From the NCBI GenBank assembly GCA_016875405.1, contig VGRJ01000011.1:1-64000 (forward strand): 64,000 nt of DNA. Reading direction: 5' to 3'. The stretch is from Deltaproteobacteria bacterium (lineage in GTDB: Bacteria > Myxococcota_A > Polyangia > Polyangiales > Polyangiaceae). Position numbers and translations under genes: made by a program. The first letter of the stretch is position 1. Every line of letters starts with the position of its first letter. Positions 41,673 to 53,696 of the stretch are shown piece after piece. Under the pieces are notes generated by a model. It did not search any database. It had not been told where the DNA came from and worked only from the letters and a program-made list of their open reading frames with translations.

Positions 41673-42413
41673 ATGCGCGTCGTCGAGACCTGCGGCTGCT
41701 TTCCGACCGGGAGGCACTACCCGGGGATCGCGCACCTGCTTCAGGTGCAAGCGGTCGGCGTCGCGCGCGAGTTTGCCGTAGACGGCGCGTGGCGCGATTA
41801 CCCGATCGCCTTCGTCGACACCGAGACGACCGGCATCGACGCTCGCAGCGAACGCGTGATCGAGGTGGCGGTCGTCCTCGGCAAGGGCGGCGAGGTCCTC
41901 GACCGGCGCAGCTGGCTCGTCAACCCGGGGATCCCGATCCCGAAGGCCTCGACCGACGTTCATGGGATCACCGACGCCGACGTCGCCGACAAGCCACCCT
42001 TCTCCGCCATCATCCCCGAGCTCGTCGAGACGTTCGAGGGCTCCCTCGCCGCGGCCTACAACGCAGCGTTTGATCGCGGCTTCGTGTTCGCCGAGCTCGA
42101 GCGGGCTGGGCTCGCGCTCGCCTCGCGCCCGCCGGCCTTGCGTGACGACGTCGACTGGATCGATCCGCTGGTGTTCGCGCGAGAGCTCTGGAAGGGGCAG
42201 GGGGAGAGCCGCGCGCTCGGAGCCGTCGCGGCTCGGCTCGGTGTCGCCCTCGAGCGCGCTCACCGCGCCACCGATGACGCCGAGGCCGCGCTCCGCGTGC
42301 TCTACGCGATGAGCCGCGATCCGAGGGTGCCGCGCACGTACGGCGGCCTGGTGCAGGAGCAGCGCCGCCTCGAGCGCTCGCAGCGCGAAGCGCAGAGCTT
42401 CTGGCGGAAGTGA
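41673..42413 (+). CDS. DEDDh 3'-5' exonuclease (DnaQ/PolC-like)
   Basis: IAFVDTETTGIDARSERVIEVAVV; VHGITDADV; AYNAAFDRGFV; HRATDDAEAALRVLY. Confidence 0.92.
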   Translation: MRVVETCGCFPTGRHYPGIAHLLQVQAVGVAREFAVDGAWRDYPIAFVDTETTGIDARSERVIEVAVVLGKGGEVLDRRSWLVNPGIPIPKASTDVHGITDADVADKPPFSAIIPELVETFEGSLAAAYNAAFDRGFVFAELERAGLALASRPPALRDDVDWIDPLVFARELWKGQGESRALGAVAARLGVALERAHRATDDAEAALRVLYAMSRDPRVPRTYGGLVQEQRRLERSQREAQSFWRK

Positions 42414-42414
42414 C

Positions 42415-42936
42415 ATGACTGGCGTCAAGCGTAGGTTGCCGGTGGTCCAGCCTCGAGAGGACGAGGGGGAGCCTCGGCCGCCCTGGCAGTGGTCGGTGCT
42501 CGGCGCGGTCGCGACGCTGCTTGCCTTCGTGCCGCTCGCCTTCGGCGTGATGGCCCTCGCTCGGCGCACTCACTCGGCCTATATCCAGGGAAGCGATGCG
42601 GCCGAGGTGCAGCGTGCGGTCGCGGCGATGACGGCGAGTCAGCGCTTGTGGCTCGGCATCGTCACGGTGCTCGGCCCCTTTGCTGCGCTCGCGACTTCGT
42701 CGTTTGCCGGAGGCCTCCTCGTCGGGCGCTTCGGCGGCGAGGCCGGGAAGAAGGAGGCCGCGGTTGGGGGCTTCATGGCTGCCTGCATCGCGTCGGCGAT
42801 CGCCGCCAGCCAGCTCGTGAGCCAGCCGGGAGGGCTCGCCGTGTGGTTCCTCACCTCGGGCGTGCTGTTCACCGTCGGTGGAGTCGCCGCGTACTTCGGC
42901 GGCCTGCTCGGTGTGCGGCTTCGGCGCTCGGCGTAA
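42415..42936 (+). CDS. Hypothetical membrane protein
   Basis: Four hydrophobic segments; begins 2 bp after the exonuclease stop. Confidence 0.75.
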   Translation: MTGVKRRLPVVQPREDEGEPRPPWQWSVLGAVATLLAFVPLAFGVMALARRTHSAYIQGSDAAEVQRAVAAMTASQRLWLGIVTVLGPFAALATSSFAGGLLVGRFGGEAGKKEAAVGGFMAACIASAIAASQLVSQPGGLAVWFLTSGVLFTVGGVAAYFGGLLGVRLRRSA

Positions 42937-42969
42937 AGGCTCGCAGCTTCGAGCGCGCCTCGGGCGCGC

Positions 42970-45138
42970 GTGACAGGTCGCGACGGATCGCGGATCATGC
43001 GTCGCGTGATGCTCGAGAGGTCCCTCGTCTTCGTCGTCGCGCTCGCAGCGTCGTTGGGGACCTCGCCCGTTCGGGCCGAGGACTACCACGAGGGGAAGCG
43101 CTCGCTTCACGAGCGGGTCGGCGCCTCGCACGGGCGTACGCTCCTCGCCTCGGGGACCTACGAGGACCGGCTGCGTGGAATCGAGCGGCTCGCGCGCACC
43201 GCTCACCGAGAGGCGCTCGACGCGCTCGTCGACACCCTCGACGGCGGAGGCCCGATCGTCACCGATCCCCGGACCCGACTCGCGGCGAGCCGCGCGCTCG
43301 CACCGCACGCGCTCTCCGAGACCGGCCGACGTGGGCTCGTCACGATCCTCGGGCACGCACTCGACGAGGACGCCGATCCCCTTCTCGGCGCGCTCTCGCG
43401 CGACACCGCGGCCTGGGCCCTCGCGAGAGCCGCCGCAGGGCTCACGCGCCGCCCGCCCGAGGAGCGCACGGCTCGAGACGGGGAGACCGGTGCGAGCCGC
43501 GAGGAGCGGGCTCTCGTTCCGCTGCTCGCCGCGATCATCGGCGACACGGGTGCAGCCGAGGTCGCGGCGCGCGCGGTCGTCGCCCACCCGCCCCGCGACC
43601 TCGGCGCGTTCGTTCGCGGCGTCGCGACGATGACGGCCGTCGAGGCGCGGCTCCTCGGCGAGCTGCGCGATCCGCGAGCGATTGGGATGCTGCGGCGCGC
43701 GCTCGTGGCCGGTGACGACGCGCTGAAGGATGCGGCGATGCTCGCCCTCGCCAAGCTCGGAGAGCACACGGCGAGCGCGCGTGCGAAGGAGCTCGTCGCG
43801 CACTCCGATGCCCCTGCCGAGCGGCGGGGCCTCGCCGCCGAGGCGCTGTGCGTCCTTGGTCATGAGGCGTGCGCGAACGCCATCCTCGCGCTACTCGCGG
43901 CGCCCGGGTCGGTCGTGCTTGGCCTCGATCTCGCGGAGCGCTTCGCTCATCCCTCGCTCGTCTCCGGGCTCGTCGGGACGGCTCGCGTCGCGACCGCGCC
44001 CGAGATCGCCGGTCGCGCGCTCACGCTCCTCGGCAAGAGCGGAGCCGACGGCGGCCTCGATGCGCTCGAGGCCGCGCTCCGTGAGCCGACGCGCGCCCTG
44101 TTCGCGCGAGCGGCCCTCGCCGACTGCGAGGCCCCGAAGGCGGACGAGCTCGTGACGCGCTGGCTCGAACGCTCGACCGGCGGAGAGCGTCTCGAGGCTC
44201 TACGTGTTGCGACGGCGCGCGTGTTTGGCCGCGACGGCGTGGCCGACGTGCGCCTGGTCGCGCGGGTCACCTCGGAGGTCGAGCGCGCCATCGCGTCGCC
44301 CGAGCCTCCGCTCGCTTCGTTCGGCTGGTTCGCGGCGACGCTCCTGGGCCAGCGGGAGGTAGGGTTGGGGCTTGCGCATGCCGCGCCCTACGTTCGCGCC
44401 GCGGTGCTCTCGGCCATCGCGTCGCTCGAGCTCACCGAGGCCGCCCCGCTCCTGGAGCCGCTCGCGCGCCGTGCGCTCCACCCCCGCGCACGCGGTGCCG
44501 CGGACTCGATCGACGAGACGGCGCTCGCGCTTGCGTTGCTCACCCTGCCGGACCTCGGCTCTTTCGACGAGCTCGCCCAGCTCGCCGAGGCAGGCACGCT
44601 CGCGAGCCCGCAGGCCGCGTTTCGGCTCGCGACACGCGACCCTCGCGCCTCGCGCGAGCGTGTGGATGCCTTGCTCTTCGGCACCGATCCGACCGTCCGC
44701 GCTCACGTCGCGCTAGGCCTCGGCGACAGCCGAGAGTCCTCCGCAGCGGGGCGCCTCGTCGCGGCCTACCGCGTGGAGACCGAGCCGTCCGTGCGCCGCT
44801 CGATCGTTCGCGCGCTCTCCAATCGCAAGGAAATCGTGCGGGATGCAGCGCTCGAGCGTGCGGCCACGATCGATCCCGACGACGAGGTCCGTGCGCTTGC
44901 AACGCTCGCCCTCGGCGGCAAGCGCCTCGCGACGAGCACCCCGCGCTCGAGGCGGGCGCGTTGGCTGTGGCTCCTCCCCTCGGTGCCCGAGGACCGCGGG
45001 GTAGTCGCGCTGCGCTCCGTTCGCATCGAATCGAACGGCGAGCTCGCAAGGAGCGCCCTCACCGGTCCGGACGGCGTCTTGCTCGCGTTCGCGCCGACGA
45101 AGGGTGAGGTGACGCTGCGTCCGCTGCCGTCGCGCTGA
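42970..45138 (+). CDS. HEAT-repeat protein with signal peptide
   Basis: Signal SLVFVVALAASLGTSPVRAED; repeated helical pairs such as LRDPRAIGMLRRALVAGDDALKDAAMLALAKLGE. Confidence 0.82.
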   Translation: MTGRDGSRIMRRVMLERSLVFVVALAASLGTSPVRAEDYHEGKRSLHERVGASHGRTLLASGTYEDRLRGIERLARTAHREALDALVDTLDGGGPIVTDPRTRLAASRALAPHALSETGRRGLVTILGHALDEDADPLLGALSRDTAAWALARAAAGLTRRPPEERTARDGETGASREERALVPLLAAIIGDTGAAEVAARAVVAHPPRDLGAFVRGVATMTAVEARLLGELRDPRAIGMLRRALVAGDDALKDAAMLALAKLGEHTASARAKELVAHSDAPAERRGLAAEALCVLGHEACANAILALLAAPGSVVLGLDLAERFAHPSLVSGLVGTARVATAPEIAGRALTLLGKSGADGGLDALEAALREPTRALFARAALADCEAPKADELVTRWLERSTGGERLEALRVATARVFGRDGVADVRLVARVTSEVERAIASPEPPLASFGWFAATLLGQREVGLGLAHAAPYVRAAVLSAIASLELTEAAPLLEPLARRALHPRARGAADSIDETALALALLTLPDLGSFDELAQLAEAGTLASPQAAFRLATRDPRASRERVDALLFGTDPTVRAHVALGLGDSRESSAAGRLVAAYRVETEPSVRRSIVRALSNRKEIVRDAALERAATIDPDDEVRALATLALGGKRLATSTPRSRRARWLWLLPSVPEDRGVVALRSVRIESNGELARSALTGPDGVLLAFAPTKGEVTLRPLPSR

Positions 45139-45246
45139 CGGCCAGCTTCGGCAACCTCGATCAAAGGTCTCGCAGGAGCGCGCGCGTGCCCCATCGTTCG
45201 GAACGACCGCGCCATTCGTGCCGACGGTGCTAGGCTCCGCTCGCCC

Positions 45247-46509
45247 ATGGCCAAGACCAAGCGAGCCGACTCCAGCGCGGAGGACTGCGTACGCATCGAC
45301 GGTGAGCTCTACGACGTCCGTCATTGGTCCGCGAAGCACCCTGGCGGCGCGATCCTCAAGCAATTCCTTGGGCGCGACGCGACCGGCGCGTTTGGCGCCT
45401 TCCATGGCGCGGTCGCCCGGAAAATGTTGCGCGGCTTCAAGGCTCGCAACGCCGTAGGCTTCGCGCCCGAGGTCGGCTACTCCGACGACGTCGAGCGCGA
45501 CTTCGCGGCGCTTCGTGGGCGCGCCGTCGAGGCCGGGCTCTTCGAGAGCCGGCCGGTCTGGTTCTACCTTCACGCGGCGCTGCTCTTCTCGGGGATTGGC
45601 GGGGCCATCGCGCTCGTCACCATCGCGCCGGCGTTCTGGCCCATCGCCGCGCTCTTGCTCGCGCTGGTGTGGCAACAGGGAGGCTGGCTCTCGCACGACT
45701 TCCTCCACAACTCGGTCCACGCCGATTACGCCAAGAGTGAGGTCGTCGGCTCGCTTCTCGGCGGCATCGTGCTCGGCTTCTCTGGCGATTGGTGGAAGCG
45801 CAAGCACAACACGCACCACGCGCTCCCCAACGTGCTGGGGGTCGACGAAGACATCGACACGACGCCATTTCTCTCTTTCACCGAGGCCGATCTCGCGCGG
45901 ATGGGGCCCGGGGCGCGGGTGCTCGTGCGGCTTCAGCCCGTCACGGCGCTGCCTGTGATCGCGTTCGCGCGCCTCAACTGGATGGTCGCGAGCGTTCGAT
46001 GGGCGCTCTCCTCCCCGACCGTCGAGCGTCGCGGGCTCGAGCTCTCGGCCATCGCCGTGCACCACGCCTGGTCTATCGGAATGCTCGCGCTTCTCCCGAC
46101 GTGGGGTCAGCGCATCGCCTGCTACGCGCTCGCGCAGCTGGTCTCGGGGCTCTTCACCGGGGCGGTCTTCCTCGTCGGTCACAACGCGCGACCGATATTC
46201 GACAAGACGGAGGCCCCCGGCTTCTGCGCTTTGCAGTGCGCGACGACCCAGAACATTCGCCCATGGCCCGGCATGCGCTGGTTCTTCGGCGGCCTTGATC
46301 GACAGATCGAGCACCACCTCTTCCCGACGATGCCGCGCCACAACCACGCTCGCATCGCGGCGGACGTCCGCGCGCTATGCGCGGCTCATGGCCTCACCTA
46401 CGTCGAGCGCGGCTTCGGCGAGGGGCTCGTCGACGTCGCGCGCGTGCTCGTTCGCGTCTCGCGCGCGGTGTGGCACCGGCTGCCGACGACCGCCGTCGAC
46501 GCGACCTGA
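45247..46509 (+). CDS. Cytochrome b5-domain/front-end fatty acid desaturase fusion
   Basis: N-term YDVRHWSAKHPGGAILKQFLGRDATGAFGAFHG (HPGG haem motif); His boxes HDFLH, HNTHH and QIEHH. Confidence 0.93.
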   Translation: MAKTKRADSSAEDCVRIDGELYDVRHWSAKHPGGAILKQFLGRDATGAFGAFHGAVARKMLRGFKARNAVGFAPEVGYSDDVERDFAALRGRAVEAGLFESRPVWFYLHAALLFSGIGGAIALVTIAPAFWPIAALLLALVWQQGGWLSHDFLHNSVHADYAKSEVVGSLLGGIVLGFSGDWWKRKHNTHHALPNVLGVDEDIDTTPFLSFTEADLARMGPGARVLVRLQPVTALPVIAFARLNWMVASVRWALSSPTVERRGLELSAIAVHHAWSIGMLALLPTWGQRIACYALAQLVSGLFTGAVFLVGHNARPIFDKTEAPGFCALQCATTQNIRPWPGMRWFFGGLDRQIEHHLFPTMPRHNHARIAADVRALCAAHGLTYVERGFGEGLVDVARVLVRVSRAVWHRLPTTAVDAT

Positions 46510-46530
46510 GGGCTTGCGCTCGGGGCGGGC

Positions 46531-46809
46531 ATGGTCGAGGCTCCCACCATGGCAAAGGCCAGGGAAATTACCGCCGATCCCGCTCCTGCGAAGGAAGAGT
46601 CGTTCGAGGCGTCGGCCGAGCGCCTCGGTGACATCGTGAAGCGGCTCGAGGGGGGCGATCTACCGCTCGAGGAGTCGCTGCGCCTCTTCGAGGAAGGCAT
46701 CCAGGTCGCTCGCTCGGCCCAGGCCCGCCTCGAGGCCGCGGAGCGTCGGGTCGACGAGCTGCTCGGGGTCGACGATCAGGGGCGTCCGCTGACGCGACCC
46801 TTCGAATGA
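46531..46809 (+). CDS. xseB: Exodeoxyribonuclease VII small subunit
   Basis: SFEASAERLGDIVKRLEGGDLPLEESLRLFEEGIQVARSAQARLEAAERRVDEL. Confidence 0.95.
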   Translation: MVEAPTMAKAREITADPAPAKEESFEASAERLGDIVKRLEGGDLPLEESLRLFEEGIQVARSAQARLEAAERRVDELLGVDDQGRPLTRPFE

Positions 46810-46828
46810 GCCGCCGAGCAAGCACCTC

Positions 46829-47569
46829 GTGACCCAGAAGCACGCCGCCCTGCTCGTCATCGGAAACGAGCTCCTCAGCGGGAAGGTCGCCGATCAGAAC
46901 ATCGTCGTCCTCGCCCGAATGCTGCGGAGCTTGGGCGTCATCCTCGCGCGTGTCGCGGTAATCCCCGACGAGCGGCCGCTCATCGCGAGCGAGGTTCGAG
47001 CGCTCGCCGCGGCGCATGACGTCGTCTTCACGAGTGGAGGCGTCGGCCCCACCCATGACGACGTGACCATCGATGGTGTCGCGGATGCGTTCGGCGTCGC
47101 GGTCGCAGTCTTCCCCGAGCTCGAGGCGATGCTGCGCGCGCACTATCGGGAGCACCTCACTGAAGGCCACCTGCTGATGGCCCGCGCGCCGGTCGGCGCG
47201 AGGCTCGTCTCGACGGCGGAGCACCCTTGGCCGACCGTGGTAAAGGAGAATGTCTGGATCCTGCCCGGAGTCCCCGCGATCTTCGCCATGAAGATGGCCG
47301 TGATCGGCGCTGAGCTCGGAGGCGCTCCAGGGTTCGTGAGTCAGGCGGTCTATACGACGCTCGATGAGGGGCCTCTCAAGCCGTTGCTCGATCGCGTGGT
47401 CGCAGCGCACCCGGAGGTCGAGGTCGGTTCCTACCCGAAGTGGCGTGATCCGCGCTACCAGACCAAGGTCACCTTCGACGGTCTCGACGAGGCGAAGGTG
47501 CTGGCAGCGCGGCTCGCCTTCGAGGCGTCGCTCCCCGACGGGACGCGCGCGCACGTCGACGACGAGTGA
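46829..47569 (+). CDS. CinA-like molybdopterin-binding (MoCF) domain protein
   Basis: ALLVIGNELLSGKVADQN…VVFTSGGVGPTHDDVTIDGVADAFG…ENVWILPGVPAIF; no C-terminal amidohydrolase domain. Confidence 0.9.
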   Translation: MTQKHAALLVIGNELLSGKVADQNIVVLARMLRSLGVILARVAVIPDERPLIASEVRALAAAHDVVFTSGGVGPTHDDVTIDGVADAFGVAVAVFPELEAMLRAHYREHLTEGHLLMARAPVGARLVSTAEHPWPTVVKENVWILPGVPAIFAMKMAVIGAELGGAPGFVSQAVYTTLDEGPLKPLLDRVVAAHPEVEVGSYPKWRDPRYQTKVTFDGLDEAKVLAARLAFEASLPDGTRAHVDDE

Positions 47570-48245
47570 GCGGACCCTCACGGGACGGGCACACAGCACC
47601 CGCTCCGGCAAAACGGCCTGACGCGACCGGTGCGAGTCCAGGGACCGGCAACGGCTATGCGTGCAGTGGCGCCAGTTGTCCCCCCTGGTGGGTCTCGGCC
47701 CCGAGCGGCGTCTCCCTCGACGCCACGCGCGCGTGCTCGGTGCCGGGGAGGTTGCCCTGGTTCAACGTCACGCCCCTCGAGTCCGAGCACACGTGCGACG
47801 CGCTCGGTGGGCATGTGTGTCGCCTCGACGAGGGCAGGCCGGCTGCCGAGCCGACAGCGGCTGTCGTGGGGGCTACGCGGGGGCTGCGTGCAAGACGGTC
47901 GCGAGCGCCTCGAAATATTGCAACCTGCTCGAGTTCGATTTCTCGACCAGCCTCGCCGGTGCAGAGAGCGGGCTCTTGCCTGGCGGCTCGTCGCTCCTCG
48001 CAGGCTGCGGCGCAGACTTCTCCGGGCTCTACGGCGACGCGACCGCTCAGGTGCGCGACATCACCGGGAACCTTCGCGAGATCGTCCTCGACGACGGCGT
48101 CGGCACGTACCGCTTGATGGGTGGTGGCTTCGGGACGAGCGAGTCGGGGGCGACCTTCGACTTTACGTTCTACGCGGTCGCGCCGCCCTAACAGCCCTAC
48201 GACGCCGGGTTCCGCTGCTGCTTCGACGAGGACCCACGGCTTTGA
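47570..48245 (+). pseudogene. SUMF1-type lipoprotein relic (5'-truncated, 1-nt deletion, in-frame TAA)
   Basis: CSVPGRLPWFNVTPLESEHTCDALGGHVCRLDE | frame change at 47832/47833 | AGCRADSGCRGGYAG…KYCNLLEFDFS…DITGNLREIVLDDGVGTYRLMGGGFG…FYAVAPP | TAA 48189-48191 | QPYDAGFRCCFDEDPRL*. Confidence 0.85.
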
Positions 48246-48290
48246 AGACGCTGGGGGCTCCGGGTCACCGGGAAGGGGCGTCGCGCGGCG

Positions 48291-49046
48291 TCAGTAGTGG
48301 AGGCCGAGGTCGGCGCGGAGCGCGGTCACGCCTTCGCCGATCGCCTCGCGCGCGGCTTCGCGAAGCTGCGGGACGTCTTCGCGCGTGAGGCCCGCCGTCG
48401 GGATCACGGGGAGCACCCGAGCCGACGCCCGCGCGTTGCCGAGCCACTTGGCGCCCTTCGGCATGCAGTCACGCGTGCCGGCGAGCGCGACCGGGAGAAG
48501 GGGGACTCCGGCTTCGATCGCGAGCTCGAATGCGCCGTCTTTGAAGGGCAAGAGCTTGCCGTCCTTCGAGCGCGTTCCCTCGGGGAACATCATCACGCTC
48601 ATGCCGGCCTCGAGCGTCCGTCGGCACTCGGCGAACATCTCGACGACGCTTTCTTTTCGGCCACGTCGCAGCGGAATGTCTCCGCCGTAGGTCATCAGCT
48701 TGCCGAGGATGGGCAGGTTGAAGATCTCCTGCTTGGCCACCCAGCGCATGTCCCACGGGAGGTGCGACAGGAGGAACGGATCCGCCGTCGATTCGTGGTT
48801 CGCGACCACGACGTAGGCGCGGTGGGCGATGTCCTTCGGGCCCTCGCCCTCGACGCGAAAGCGCCACACCGGCGAGAGGTTCGTCGTCGTGCGGCCGAAG
48901 CGTCGCATCCACCGTCCGGGGAGCCGCTGCGTCGGGTCGCCCTCGTGGCGCCGATGACTCACCGCCATGATCGGCAGGAACACCGCCGTACAGAGCCCGA
49001 ACTCGACGAACGAGTAGACGGCGACCGCGACGTCTTTAGGCTTCAT
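48291..49046 (-). CDS. 1-acyl-sn-glycerol-3-phosphate acyltransferase (PlsC-like)
   Basis: VVVANHESTADPFLL (HX4D); MMFPEGTRSKDGKLLPFKDGAFELAIEAGVPLLPVAL. Confidence 0.93.
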   Translation of the reverse strand: MKPKDVAVAVYSFVEFGLCTAVFLPIMAVSHRRHEGDPTQRLPGRWMRRFGRTTTNLSPVWRFRVEGEGPKDIAHRAYVVVANHESTADPFLLSHLPWDMRWVAKQEIFNLPILGKLMTYGGDIPLRRGRKESVVEMFAECRRTLEAGMSVMMFPEGTRSKDGKLLPFKDGAFELAIEAGVPLLPVALAGTRDCMPKGAKWLGNARASARVLPVIPTAGLTREDVPQLREAAREAIGEGVTALRADLGLHY

Positions 49047-49127
49047 GCGCGGGACCTTACGTGAACGCCGCGCGTGACCGCCATCACGATTTGGTCATGG
49101 GCGGGAGGGCTGCGCTCGAGAACGGTT

Positions 49128-50498
49128 TTAGGGCAGCGGCCGCGACGCCGAAGACGGCGCGCCGAAGAGGGTTCGCCGCCCGCCAGTCCACTGGATTCGA
49201 TCGACGAGCGCGAGCCTCCCGGGGGTTTCGTTCACGTAGTCGCTCCGCCAGGCGCGATGGACGAACACGTCGTCGCCCCGCGGGCCTTGCACCACCGAGC
49301 CATGGCCCGGGCCTGCCCACGCGCCGCGCGTCGTGAGGATGGGTGCTCCGAGCTTCACATAGGGGCGGAGCGGCGACTTGGAACGCGCGACGCCGACGGC
49401 GTAGCGTTCGTCGTAGAACGCGTTCACGCTGTAGAAGAGGCCGTAAAATCCGCCGCGGCGCACGACCCAAGGGCCCTCGACGAGCGCGCCCTCCCACGGG
49501 AGATCGTTCGCGAGGAGCTCGACCTTGGCGCCGAGCCGCGCGAGACCGTCCGCGGCGAGCGCTTGCGCGAGGATGGGCGGCGACTTGCCGAACGCGTTGC
49601 CGTCGTCCTTCCACACGAGGTAGTGCGAACCGCTCTCGTCCTCGAAGACGTGCGCGTCGATTTGATCGACCGTCGCTTCGTGTACGAGCGGCGCCCTGAC
49701 GTCGACGTACGGGCCAAGCGCCGAGGAGGCGACCGCGGCGCCAGGCGCGAGGTGCCCGCTCGCATGGCGCGCGCTGTCGTACGCGACGTAGCTCGCGCCG
49801 ATGCGGTGGACCTCGGGCGCCCAGTAGTCGCCCACGCTCCACGCCCCGAAGCCCTTGCCCGTGAGGAGGTGTCCCGCGTCGCTGAGGCCGCTGCAGCCCA
49901 AATATCGGAAGGCGAGCCGGCAATCGTCCTCAAAATGAGGCTGCCATTCGTTCGACAGGCTCGCGGCGCGTACGCTGCCGCCGACTCCGCGACACTCGCC
50001 GTCGCTGAACGCGACGCCCCCGACGTCGTCGTACGCAAGCGGGTGATCGGGTGGCGCCTTGCAGCTCGGACCATAGCCGATGCGCGTCGTGCAGCCGACC
50101 GGCGGGACACCGCAGTCGCCGAAGAAATCGCGGGCGAGCGTGCGCGCATCGTGTCCCAAGTAGACCGGCTCCCATCCGTTCGACAGCGTCGCCAAGGCGT
50201 TGGGCCCGGCGAGCGCGCATTGTCCGTCTCAGGCGACGAGCCCATCGATGACGTCGAACGACTCGGGGTGGTCGGGCGGATGAATCCACCTGTGCCCGTA
50301 GCTCACGCGCGTCGTGCAGGGCTCGGGCAGCGCTCCGCCGCCGCCCACCCCGCTCGACGACGACGGACCCGCGGACGTCGAGGCGCCCGCATCACCGCTC
50401 GCACCCGCTCCGCCGAGGGAGCCTGTCCCCGAGCAGCCGAGGCCGCCGAGGGCTGCGAGGCACGCGACGGCGACGTCCCTCGTCGTGTGCGCCCTCAT
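49128..50498 (-). pseudogene. GH43-like lipoprotein glycosidase interrupted by an in-frame TGA
   Basis: Lipobox N-term MRAHTTRDVAVACLAALGGLGCSG; in-frame TGA at 50231-50229; same frame continues DGQCALAGPNALATLSNGWEPVYLG… and GH43-like DYWAPEVHRIG…HVFEDESGSHYLVWKDDG…VEGPWVVRRGGFYGLFYS. Confidence 0.8.
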
Positions 50499-51321
50499 GT
50501 CTCAAGTCGCTCCTCGCCCGCGTAGACGTTCATCGTCGCGCCACGAAGGAAGCCGATGAGCGTCATGCGAAGGGCGCGCGCGGCCCGGACGGCGAGGCTC
50601 GTCGGCGCGGAGATCCCCGCGAGGATCGGGATTCGTACGGCCGCGGCCTTCTGCACGAGCTCGAAGCTGACGCGCCCCGAGACGACCAGCGCAACTTGAG
50701 TAAAATCAATGCCTGAGGCCGCGGCCTTGCCGAGCGCCTTGTCGACCGCGTTGTGGCGACCGACGTCCTCGCGCGCGAGCACGAGCTCCCCGGCGCGCGT
50801 GAAGAGCCCGGCCGCGTGCACGCCTCCCGTCTTCGCGAAGCCCGCTTGCGCCGTGTAGAGGAGGTCCGGCGCGCCGAGCAGCGCGTCGCGTCGCATCGTC
50901 ATCGGGTCGGGTGACGAGCGGTCGGCCTCCAAGGGGGCGGCGAGCCCACAGGCGCTGGCGATGGTGGCCTTGCCGCAGACGCCACAGCTCGAGGAGGCGA
51001 ACGTGTTGCGGCGGAGCTGCTCGAGGTCGACGCGAACGCCGTCGCGCAGGCGCACGCGCACCACATTGCCGTCGGCCTCCGGATCCGGTGCCGTGGTGCA
51101 GTGGCGCACGCTCACGACGTCCTCGAGGCGCTCGATGATTCGCTCCGTCAGCAGGAAGCCGCGCGCGAGGTCCTCGTCATGGCCGGGCGTGCGCATCAGA
51201 ACCGCGAAGGGTACGCCGTCGAGCTGAAGCTCGAGGGGCTCCTCGTGCGCGACCTCCTCCACGCGTGTCGAGAGCCCACCTTCGTCGAGCCGAAGCACCT
51301 CGTAGTCGGCGGTGGTGTCGC

Positions 51322-51325
<4 letters not shown>
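50495..51325 (-). CDS. fdhD: Formate dehydrogenase accessory sulfurtransferase FdhD
   Basis: EEPLELQLDGVPFAVLMRTPGHDEDLARGFLLTERII; SSSCGVCGKATI; GGVHAAGLF; REDVGRHNAVDKALG. Confidence 0.95.
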
Positions 51326-53604
<2,279 letters not shown>

Positions 53605-53696
53605 GGACTCGAGCGTAGGGCGGTCTCCGGCCGACCGGCAAGCGACGTGGCGGCACTTCCCGTCGCGCGTCGGGGGCTCGAAGGCGCGGCCCTCCC

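Noticed and set aside
50229-50231. Selenocysteine or reassigned TGA explanation for the GH43-like gene
   Set aside because: TGA is used as a normal stop throughout the window, no SECIS-like context recognised, and the family is not a selenoprotein family.
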